From assembly GCA_037042915.1 (NCBI GenBank), contig CM073193.1:7502001-7566000 (forward strand): DNA of 64,000 nt. The letters are read 5' to 3'. The translations under genes were made by a program, and so were the position numbers. Position 1 is the stretch's first letter. Each line of letters opens with the position of its first letter. Below are positions 55,369-64,000 of the stretch, piece after piece. This DNA comes from Auricularia sp. M13. Its lineage: Eukaryota; Basidiomycota; Agaricomycetes; Auriculariales; Auriculariaceae. The notes beneath the pieces were generated by a model. The model made no database searches, was not told the DNA's origin, and saw only the letters and a program-made list of their open reading frames with translations.

Positions 55369-56589
55369 TCAATTCAGCGGCTGCAGCTTCATCCATTCGG
55401 CGTCGTTCGTCTGGAAATTGACGCCCTTGCGCGCCCACCAGCGCCGCACGTCGTCGCCGGGCCCGATGGCGTCCTCGAGCGCCTCCTCGATGTCGCAGAT
55501 GCGGTACTGGATCGGCAGCCCGCTCTTGTCCCACCAGTCGAGCACCTCCGTCCGGTTGTGCTTCGTCGCGCCGGTGAGCGCGTCCTGGTCGAACAGCAGC
55601 TGCAGGCCCGAGCGCGCCCACCACTGCAGCACGTCGACGCGGCCGGCGGTCGAGGCGTGGGCGAGCGCGAGCCGGTCGTACTTGAACTCGATGCCGGAGC
55701 GCAGCCACCAGTCGAGCGCGTCGATGCGGCCGGCGGCGGACGCCATGTCGGCGACGCGGCCGATCTTGAGCGGCAGCCGTGCGCGCTGGCGCTTCCACCA
55801 CGCGAGCACGGCGATGTGGCCCTGGGCGCTGGCGTGCTCGAGTGCGGCGTCCGAGTACTCGACGCGCAGGCCCGAGTCGAGCCACCACTGCAGCACGTGC
55901 ACGTGCCCCGCGCGACTCGCGCCGTCGACCGCCTCGGCGCCGTACGCGGCGGCGCCGAGCGAGCGCCACCAGTCCAGCACGTCGACGCGGCCGTGCACGC
56001 TGGCGAGCGTCGCCAGGTGCTCCGCGTGCGGCCCAAAGTCGCGCTCGAACGCTGCGCGGGCGTGCGTGCGCAGGTGGGCGAGCACGTCGACGCGCCCGAA
56101 GCGCACGGCGAGCGTCGTGCCGCGCTTCGTCGGCCCGCGGGCGTCGGCGGCGCATACAGCCTGCACGGCGGGCAGCGGGGCCGTCAGGATGGCCCAGTCC
56201 GTGCGCGAGACGCGTCCCAGCGCCGGGTCCCAGTCCGCGGGCCGCGCGAGCGAGGTGGGCAGGCCGACGGCCTTGGCCAGCTCCCAGTCGCCGACCTGGT
56301 CCACGATCTCCGCCACGATCTCCAGCGGCAGCTCGGACACGCGTCGCGGCGGCGGTCCGTTGCTCCTGCTCGCCGCCAGCTCCTGCCCGGAGTCGTTGCT
56401 GGGCGCGTTCTGCACGGGCTGCGCGGGGCAGAAGCGCGCAATGTCGTCGTCGGCGAGCCGTGCGGCCAGCTCATCGGGGGGCGCCTCGAGGCCGCGCAGG
56501 CTGGCAAAGAGCTGGAGCTGGTCATGGGTCAGGCGTTCGTAGGCGACGACGAGGGTCTGGTACAGTGTCCCGTTGGACAACGACACCAT
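55369..56589 (-). CDS. Ankyrin-like repeat protein with recurring L-x-WW motifs
   Basis: A single uninterrupted exon, 406 residues, GC-rich. Start chosen at MVSLSNGTLYQ. Short N-terminal region, then an F-box-like line (RRVSELPLEIVAEIVDQVGD). From residue 160 on, about seven ankyrin-like repeats of 33-35 residues: GRVDVLDWWRSLG, GHVHVLQWWLDSGL, GHIAVLAWWKRQ, GRIDALDWWLRSGI, GRVDVLQWWARSGL, NRTEVLDWWDKSGL, DDVRRWWARKGV. The WW doublet sits at the same repeat position each time. Ankyrin folds bind proteins; with an F-box-like start a substrate adaptor role is possible but unproven. Confidence 0.75.
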   Translation of the reverse strand: MVSLSNGTLYQTLVVAYERLTHDQLQLFASLRGLEAPPDELAARLADDDIARFCPAQPVQNAPSNDSGQELAASRSNGPPPRRVSELPLEIVAEIVDQVGDWELAKAVGLPTSLARPADWDPALGRVSRTDWAILTAPLPAVQAVCAADARGPTKRGTTLAVRFGRVDVLAHLRTHARAAFERDFGPHAEHLATLASVHGRVDVLDWWRSLGAAAYGAEAVDGASRAGHVHVLQWWLDSGLRVEYSDAALEHASAQGHIAVLAWWKRQRARLPLKIGRVADMASAAGRIDALDWWLRSGIEFKYDRLALAHASTAGRVDVLQWWARSGLQLLFDQDALTGATKHNRTEVLDWWDKSGLPIQYRICDIEEALEDAIGPGDDVRRWWARKGVNFQTNDAEWMKLQPLN

Positions 56590-57045
56590 CAAGAGAGTGA
56601 TTGAAGCTCCGCCCGATGCCCATCGCTCTGTCCATCGCCCGTCCTCCACACCTGCCTGCCGTGCTGCACGCTGTCTGCTACTCAACAAGGGCCTGAACCG
56701 CCCATCCGGACGTCTTGCCAGGCTGTGTCTAATTACACACGCAAATCCCATCCAGGAAATGATCCCGCGGCCCTCGTAAGCACCTTCGTCTCATCCCCCT
56801 CCACAGATTCCCGTTGCTGACAAAGCAGCGCAGCCCGAATCGGCGCCGCTGTAAACAGTTCTGCAACTTAGATAAGCCTCACATACCTTTGGGCACAGCG
56901 GCCCCCGCTCCCCCTCCTTCCATGGCTTCCCTGTCCCAGAGTCATTACGCGGCCTACATGCCGTCGTGCGCAAGCACACGGCACCGCGCAGCTATTTAAA
57001 GGACCCAAAACGCCATGATATTTTCATTCACTACTCGCACTCCCA
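56590..57045 (+). promoter_or_regulatory. Divergent promoter with TATA-like box for the P450 gene
   Basis: TATTTAAA at 56994-57001 lies 45-52 bp before the P450 ATG. The region is shared with the ankyrin-like gene transcribed leftward. Confidence 0.5.
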
Positions 57046-59326
57046 ATGGCAGTGCTTCGCGGAGATCCCACCTCGTGGCCGCATCTCGTCCTCGCCACTC
57101 TCGCCGCCTACGTCGCGTTCGGCGTCCTCAGGACCACCTACGCGTACTGGCGGCGCACCCGCTCCCCCCTCCGCAGCCTGCCCGGGCCCAAGGGCGGGAA
57201 CATACTCTTCGGCCACATGCGCGAGCTCATGGCCAGCGAGAGCCTGGGCGCGATGTTCCAGTGGGCCGGAGAGCATGGCGACACCTTCGTCATGCGCGGC
57301 ATGGTCGGGGTGCGTACGTTCCATCATTCATTCGAGCACTCGCCGATGCTGATCATTGACATGATGCTGCGCCGACGGACAGGCATACCAACTCGTCACG
57401 GCGGACACCCGCGCCCTCACGCACATCCTTTTCGCCTCCAACGTCTTCCAAAAGTCCGAGGGGCGCCGCAAGATGATCGAAACCCTCGTTCGGACAGGGT
57501 GAGACCGTTGTCCCCCCCGCAAGATGTTTGTCCGCTCTGAACCTGTTGTCGCAGGCTTGCTGTTTACCGAAGGTGATCATACGCTCTGAGTTGCGACTTC
57601 CGCTATGCTAACAAGTCGACCGACTCCCTCCGCAGGAGAACGCCACAGAGACCAGGTGAGCACATCGCACCTCGCGCCGTGATGGCGACGTCTCATAGAG
57701 TGCCGGCAGCGCCGCATAATGAATCCCGCTTTCGGTCACGCTCAAATTCGCGACTTGACGCCGTTGTTCCATGACACTTCGGCCCAGGTCTGCTTTACGC
57801 CGTCCCACCAGCATACGAGCTCATTCCCTCCCCCAGCTTTGCGATATCTGGGGCGAGCGCTGTGCCGCCGCAGCTAACGGCACCGCGCGTGTGGACGTCT
57901 TCGACTGGCTGAGCAAAGCCACGCTGGACATTATCGGAAAAGCCGGTACGTGTTTCATTTATTTTTCTGTTTTTCCCTCCACGCCTGTGTATCCGCAAAT
58001 CTTGATTCTGATCTCCTCTTTCGCTGGCAGGCTTCGACTACGACTTTGGCGCACTCAACAACGACGGCACGAAGAACGAGCTCGCGGAAGCGTTCGAGAC
58101 CATCATCCGCAGGAACCTGACGCCGTGGATGCAGGCCATCCTGCTCATCAACGAGTATCTCCCGCGCTCGGTGCGATCCTGCCCAACCCAATGCTGAAAG
58201 CAATGACGGAGGGCCGCAAGAAGATGGCCGCGATCTGCATGCGCATCGTCCAGGAGAAGAAGCAGGCGATCGTGGCCGAGCTCGGTGGCCGCGTCGAGAA
58301 GAAAGCCGTGGTCGGGAAGGACGTCCTCTCGCTCCTCATGCGCGCTAACCTCGCTGCCGATGTCGAGCCGGCGCAGCGCCTCACAGACGACGAGGTGCTG
58401 GACCAGATCCCGACATTCCTCATCGCTGGTACGCCCTCCCGCCTCACCCAGTCCAAGCTTCTGAATGCGAATGTGACCTGACGATGGATCCCCCTGCAGG
58501 ACATGAGACCACCAGGCAAGTCAGGCCTGCCCGTGGAGAACCTGAGTTTCTGACCCTGCCTGCAGTAACCAGACGACGTGGGCGCTGTACCAGCTCGCCA
58601 TCCACCAGGACGTCCAGGCCAAGCTCCGCGCCGAGCTGCTCGAGATGGGCACGGACACACCGTCGCTCGACGATCTCAACGCGCTGACGTATCTGGACCA
58701 CGTGACGCGCGAGTCGCTGCGCCACGACGGCGTGGTGGCTTTTCTGGCCCGCGAGGTCTTCGAGGACGACATTATTCCCCTCGGCGCGCCGATCAAGAAC
58801 GTCGCGGGCGAGTCGATCTCGCAGATCAAGTAAGCGACTTCCCGCGATCTCAGTTGCCATTTCCCCTTGCTGACGCTCGAGCGCAGGGTCCAGAAAGGCG
58901 ACGGGGTGCTCATCCCGGTCCGCTTCGTGAACCGCAGCAAGGCTATATGGGGCCCCGACGCCGACGAGTTCAAGTGCGTCTCATCATTTTTATATCTTCC
59001 ATCCCCAGCGCGTCACGGGGAAACTCAACTGACCACGATTCATCTGCAGGCCGGAGAGGTGGGAACACATCCCCGCCGCGGCGACCGGCATCCCGGGCAT
59101 CGCGCCGGCGCTCATGAGCTTCATCGGCGGCCCGCGCTCGTGCATCGGGCACCGCTTCGCCACGGCGGAAGTCAAGGCGCTCCTCTTCCACATCGTTCGC
59201 AGGTTCGAGATCCGCCTCGCCGTCGAGCCTTCGGAAATCTGGGCCAAGTCCAACATCGTGCTCCGCCCGCAGCTTCGCAGCGATAATTCTTACCAGATGC
59301 CCATGCTCCTCACCCGAGTTGCTTAA
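57046..59326 (+). CDS. Cytochrome P450 monooxygenase
   Basis: N-terminal anchor (HLVLATLAAYVAFGVLRT) and Pro-rich hinge LRSLPGPKGGNILFGHM. Conserved elements: MNPAFGHAQIRDLTPLFHD (C-helix side), I-helix AGHETTS, ExxR in RESLRHDG, FKPERW, and the heme loop FIGGPRSCIGHRFA with its Cys. Layout follows ER-bound class II P450s that draw electrons from the P450 reductase. One intron inside the I-helix region (58516-58565) is GC-AG (donor AG|GCAAGT). The joint of exons at about 57499 and 57556 is one base out of phase in my reading, so either a splice choice is wrong or there is a frameshift; I lean to the former. Substrate unknown. Confidence 0.85.
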
Positions 59327-59814
59327 TTGATTGGCTAAGGCTGTCGTAGTTAAGCTTGCCGCAATATGTGCCATTCGTTTTGTTCGATACACTGTCAGAC
59401 GAGTATGAGTTGAATCATGATAAGAACAACGGAACCTTGTCGTCAGACATAACTTTGTGAGCCGCGCAGCACAAGTACATTTGAATCCTGGAGTGAAGTT
59501 GCTACGCATTCTCCTAATTGACTGCTGGTCACGAAGCACAGACGTTCGCGGAGATCAAGATGTCGATTTAGATAATCTTGCACGTCGATGGAACAGTGGT
59601 CTGTGCCCATTCCTTTATTTTCCAGAGCCGCAGAAGACCAACGCTTTTATGGATCAGTTTGATTAATCTCTCGCACGACCAAATCGCTATGCTTGCCAAT
59701 GTCTTGACCACGATCGGCGGATGGCCACCTCCAGCTCACAGTTCCCAAAGATGACTCAATCCAATGCAGAGCACCGAGCTTGTCGCATATAAGAAAGAGA
59801 TGTATTTTCCACTA
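59327..59814. other. Convergent intergenic region
   Basis: 3' ends of the P450 and the kinase-like gene; nothing recognised. Confidence 0.4.
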
Positions 59815-61202
59815 CTAACGTCTGGAGCGCAACGTGGGAGTGGGTGTAAAGATCGGAGCTGGCGAATCGAGGGGAATCGACAAAGGTGGCAGTTCTCGAT
59901 CGCTCTTCAACGCTCGTAGAAGAGGTTTTAGCAGAGACAACGTGGACCGACCAACCGCCAAGGTGAGCTCCATCATCTCTTCACCTAATTCATCTATCCC
60001 CTCATTAAAGAAAGAGAGCGCAGCCGTGGCCGTGGGCCGCTCCAGAGGATTCGGGTTCGTCAGGTAATCAGCAAATTCGAGCATGAAGTTTGGGAGACGA
60101 TAGTTCTGGCGGTTGTCGAGAAGATATGTCAGATGCGTGATTCAATGAGCTCTGGCAGATGTTTGCTTACCGGAACAAATTCCTCTTGGATCAATTTGCC
60201 AACGCACCAAACGTCCAGAGCAAACCCGTCGCACTGCGTATTGTTGGTATATTCGGGGACGTCCTTGTACTGCCCGCAAACAATATCAAGGGGCTGGCGG
60301 GCGGCCTCGCTGTCGAACGTCCAGGACAAACCGAAGTCTATCAGGTAGTAGCGCACGTACACCTCGCGCCGAGCTCGGTGTTTCGAGTTTGGGGAGATAG
60401 CATTTGTCTCGTGTCCGGGGAACAAGGTGCTGGTGCCGTATGGGAAAAGATCAGGGGCGAACATGACAATATTCCCTGGTCCAATATCACTAGATGAAAC
60501 AATTCAACAGAAGTCCGAAAGAGCAGACGATCTCATACCGATGCGTAAAATTCATTTCATGCATGAAGATTACGCCCTACTCGCCATTCGTCAATCAGGG
60601 ATTGCAAAGAATATGCAAACGCACCTCTAAAATCTGCCGGAAGAACTCAACCACCTCTCGAAATGTTTCGAAGGGGATGACATCGAAAGGAAGCATACGC
60701 GGTGTGACCAATAGTTCCCATTGTGTTCCTGGATATGTTAGACGGTCGATAGCGGCGATGCAATGGTTCCGTGGGTTGGCGACGATGTCGGGGCGAGTGA
60801 ATATCCTGGTCATGAACCATTCATGGTGCCTGACACCCCGGTTTAGATCTATGGCCTTGATCATTACTTGGAGCCCGTCTGCTGCGCGAGTAGCATCCAT
60901 CAACCGACTCTGACAATGAGAAATATCATTGGCCATACGTGCTACAACTCAAAACGACTCACACGTTTGAGGCGCACACGATTTGTCCATGGTACACCCT
61001 GCGACTTAGAATTGCGCAGATTCAACGTCCTTATGGTAGAAGGTTCTGGCTGCCAGTTGGCGTTGTAACGGTCGCGCAGAACATATCCGTCATCGGTCAG
61101 GAGAGGATACAAGGCAAGCCATGGCTTTTCCCAGTCAGTTACATCGCCGTCAAATCGCGGGAATCGCTCAAATCCCGACGAGCTACCAACGAGGCTGCTC
61201 AT
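59815..61202 (-). CDS. Basidiomycete-type protein kinase-like protein
   Basis: Start MSSLVGSSSGFERFPRFDGD, then WLALYPLLTDDGYVLRDRYN, a basidiomycete-type N-lobe. DATRAADGLQVMIKAIDL carries the ATP-site Lys; RNHCIAAIDRLTYPG and LLVTPRMLPFDVIPF follow. After splicing, GVIFMHEMNFTHRDIGPGNI gives the catalytic loop, and YYLIDFGLSW the DFG motif. The C-lobe reads CDGFALDVWCVGKLIQEEFV, LTNPNPLERPTATAAL, ending SLSIPLDSPAPIF-type Pro-rich tail. Lys, HRD and DFG are all present, so catalytic activity is possible, although the APE segment is replaced (KDVPEY). Function in these fungi is not established. Confidence 0.75.
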
Positions 61203-61754
61203 TCGTTCGCTGCAAGGTTGGGAGGTTGGACGATGATGTGACGCGAGCGATTTTCTAGCTCCGCCCCGTGAGAAAAGACCTGGCCCATAAAATCCGTCCG
61301 CTAGAACTAATCCAGAACATGGCTTTTTCATCACGTTATATATCTCCAATCCTCCAGGGGGCCGCTACGGTCTGAGTCTCCCTCAGGTCTACAAAAAGAT
61401 TCGGAAGACCAAGCTTGACCAGGCAGACTAGTAATCTACTGGGTATGGTGAGACACTCAGGGATTCTATCGTCTGTGCTTTACCTCGATTTGCATAGGAG
61501 TTGCACTGGCGGCCAGCCATGGTAAAAAATCGGTTCGCGAAGTGGACCGTGAACCTCATGCACATTGCGCTTCGAGAAGCCTCGAAGATCCGACCCCAGG
61601 ACACGTGCTGGAAGCGCTGCAAACCGGGTTCACAGGCACGCAAGTTTGAAAGGACATGGCGCAATGTAGCGTACGGGCTCGCAAGCAAATATCCAGGCAG
61701 GCACGGCGCCCGGCGGAAGTCCTTGGCAAGTCCGATTCATCGACTTTAATGACA
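61203..61754. other. Intergenic
   Basis: Upstream of the kinase-like gene and downstream of the minus-strand P450. No feature seen. Confidence 0.4.
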
Positions 61755-63452
61755 TTACGCAGAATCGAACACCATCCGGACATTCTCAAACCCAGGCGCG
61801 GGCATCATAATGCCCAGACTGATCTTGTGCAGGTCCGGCCCGGGATGCTCTGGGACAACACGCACATTTCTCATGCGCCTCCAAACAAGCGCCACGAGCG
61901 CCAGCATCTCGCGGCGCGCGAGAAGGCGTCCGGGGCAGTATGAATTACCGCCACCGAACGGCCGCCAAACGCCTTCCTGGTGCGCGTTTCCCATATTCCA
62001 ACGCTCCCTCTCCAGAGAGAATGCCTCAGGGTGAAGTCCCCAGATGTCTTCGGACCTGTGTAGATGGAAAGATGGCATGAGGACGTGTGCACCGGCGTAG
62101 AGCGTGTTTCCTGAGAACTGGGTGTCCTGCGAGACGAGACGCGCAGAGGTCGAGGATGAGCAGAGGCGGAGCATCTCGTCTATGGCGATGTTGAGACGGG
62201 GACATGCTTCAGTAAGCGATCCTAGAGATGGAAGATCTGGTGCAGGCCAGTCCGAGAAGCAGGCATCGATCTCGCAGCCGATCTCGTCGCGGATCGCGCT
62301 AGGAGTGGAATCTGCGAAGAGGAATTGGAGGAGATAGCAGGATGTCTTCATGGAGTTGGTGTGAAGCCTGAGATAGGATGATCAGTATCAATTTTAGCAA
62401 GATAGCAGATCAGGAAGTCCAGGGACATACGCTGAGAAGAAGGCTGTCATTGACCTAGCGCGGTCGTCAAGAGAGAGGCCAGCGTCCATCAGCCTAGCGT
62501 CGCTCTTCCACACGACATCCATTGCCTCAGACCTCAACCTATCTCCGTCTCGCAGTTCATCGAGGAAGGCCTTGACCAATCGCTCTCTCGCCGCGCGTAC
62601 ATCCTTTGTGCGGAAGGACGGAAAACGATATGCCAGTTGGTACAATCCATCGTCAAAGGTTGCGTGGTCCTCGAAGAGCCTTGGATGCCTCTCCATGAAT
62701 CCCGCACCGAAAAGCGCGACCGTAACAGCGTCGAACATCAGCCTGCTCGCCCATTCCCACAAGGGGATACTACGGGACTCAAAAAGCTGAGGCTGGATTC
62801 GTGCGCCTAACTCGCGGAGGATTTCCCCAGATACGATAGCGAGTTCCTGCGTCTGCATGAGGAGCTGATGATAAAATAGGCCGTTGCTCCGCAGGATGAT
62901 CCCGACGCCTGGCACGTCCCTGTGCAGCATGATGTCGCCGCCGTCGCGTGATATGCCAAATGCCTCGAGGAGGATGCCATGTACATTCTCGGCCCAGGTG
63001 AGAGTCTGCGTCATTCGGAGGGCAGCTTTCACGTCTGCCGGATCGCTAAGGATGTAGAGCCGGCTGCCCGCTACATAGAGGCTGAAGGCCGCAAGGGAGC
63101 CGAAATGTGCGCTGCGCCCGAAGTTGCAAAATCAAATCCAGAAAGCTACAGGCAGAGCACCTACCGCGCAGCAATGAATAGCCCTTGTGTGTCTGATATA
63201 AGGGAGTATCCATGGCCTATGTATGAGGATGAGGATTAATTGCAGAATGCAGTGTGAAGCGCTGCACCCAGCCCTGTTTGAGTGAAAGATCAGATACGGC
63301 CAGTGAAGATTGCAATTGCAGAAACGCGTACATGGAACGTGATATGGATATAAAGGAGGTTCGCCTTTGCGCCGCAAGATACGGGATATGAAAGACGCAA
63401 CGAGCGTGCTAGCTAGCACAGCGAGGAGGACCTTGACTCCGTTGTGCTCCAT
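61755..63452 (-). CDS. Cytochrome P450 (CYP7/8-like clade suspected)
   Basis: Membrane anchor MEHNGVKVLLAVLASTLVAS and PPLYPYHVP hinge, followed by small exons, then HFGSLAAFSLYVAGSRLYIL with SDPADVKAALRMTQTLTWAE and a long central exon (62394-63032). A 60-nt intron leads to LHTNSMKTSCYLLQFLFADS. ExxR is in IDEMLRLCSSS; the heme loop is FGGGNSYCPGRLLARREM with the ligand Cys. The I-helix lacks the usual AGxxT and reads ALHTNSMKTS, a pattern I associate with CYP7/CYP8-type fungal enzymes, where the acid-alcohol pair is altered. The exons between 63130 and 63410 are hard to define. Confidence 0.82.
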
Positions 63453-63851
63453 GTCTACTTCGCAGAAGGTAGCGATGGCTCGGTTGCTAGAGGGCTAAAT
63501 ACAGCCGGCTAAAGCCATTTGTGCATGTGGAATTTGACAGTGACGGCCAAGTGACGGCTTGCTGACTGGGACGAAGTGCGGGGCAGTTTCCAAACATCGT
63601 TCGACGGCATCTGATTCGAGATTACAGCTCGACGGTGACCAAAACCTCGACCCGCAGGCTCTTCACGTAGTATATAAATACAGCATAAAGTTGCCATTTA
63701 GCTCATTGTCGTCGAGCACACAGTTTTGGGATATTAGCAGCGTCATGCCAACAAACGCGGCGATGTCTGGAATAGAAAGCCGGTTGTAGCTTGGACAATA
63801 ACGGTGTACGAGAGCAGCCCATCCCATGGCGAGACTTGAGTTATGTGTCCA
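63453..63851. other. Intergenic with TATATAAA
   Basis: TATATAAATA at about 63670. No gene recognised; convergent/tandem spacer before the edge gene. Confidence 0.35.
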
Positions 63852-64000
63852 TCACGAGAATTCCGGTGTCGGGGAGCGCGGCTCCGGTAGCCACTCATCC
63901 TTGAACTGGGGCAATGCGCGCAAGTGTTGCATCTCGTCGAGGTTCAGATGGTGTATCAATACTGTGCTGTATTCAATCTGCCATTGAAAGTTAACAGGTT
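63852..64000 (-). CDS. C-terminal fragment of an unidentified gene (right edge)
   Basis: An open minus-strand frame enters from the edge and ends at 63852: QIEYSTVLIHHLNLDEMQHL, then ALPQFKDEWLPEPRSPTPEF and stop. Composition and codon use are coding-like. Too short to assign; it may have an intron. Confidence 0.45.
   Translation of the reverse strand, partial: PVNFQWQIEYSTVLIHHLNLDEMQHLRALPQFKDEWLPEPRSPTPEFS

Noticed and set aside
55418-56604. Long plus-strand frames opposite the ankyrin-like gene
   Set aside because: Composition (Arg/Ala/Ser/Pro) and complete overlap with the repeat-bearing minus frame show they are shadows of GC-rich codons.
57046-63452. P450-kinase-P450 as a biosynthetic cluster
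   Set aside because: No synthase, transporter or regulator is present, and the three genes differ in orientation. Proximity alone is not evidence.

Overview
The window looks like nuclear DNA of a basidiomycete, most likely an agaricomycete. Genes are densely interrupted by 45-60 nt GT-AG introns (a few GC-AG). Several families are typical of these fungi: a seven-helix-type membrane protein, a fungus-specific kinase-like protein, X325/BIM1-like and cupredoxin secreted proteins, fungalysin, and a fused PabA-PabB. Gene models below were spliced by eye; exon edges are inferences unless stated.

Left third (1-21 kb) is mostly transposon. After a partial RBR-type RING E3 gene (left edge) and a small cysteine-rich secreted protein, a large DNA transposon runs on the plus strand (about 4.4-20.6 kb) with a transposase-like gene and a second gene of unknown role. 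Its transposase gene is split by a Ty3/gypsy chromodomain retrotransposon in minus orientation (6655-15627, 724-bp LTRs, 5-bp target duplication GCCTT). That element is itself interrupted in pol by a 381-bp terminal-inverted-repeat element (10455-10835). The retrotransposon has features of Tf1-type self-priming and carries an extra spliced antisense gene with a cysteine cluster.

The remainder (21.7-64 kb) is ordinary gene space: cupredoxin; 4-amino-4-deoxychorismate synthase; Pumilio-repeat protein; HOG1/p38-like MAP kinase with a TGS activation loop instead of TGY; secreted subtilisin; coactosin-like protein; seven-helix-type membrane protein; ER FKBP; delta-9 desaturase fused to cytochrome b5; fungalysin; X325 protein; four-helix membrane protein; NMN adenylyltransferase; ankyrin-like WW-repeat protein; two P450s flanking a kinase-like gene; and the C-terminal end of one more gene at the right edge.

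I see no operon-like logic or obvious biosynthetic cluster. The most notable observations are the retrotransposon (self-primer, nested insertions, antisense gene, near-identical LTRs despite several disabling lesions), the TGS MAP kinase, and a 3-nt microexon that supplies an active-site histidine of the desaturase.
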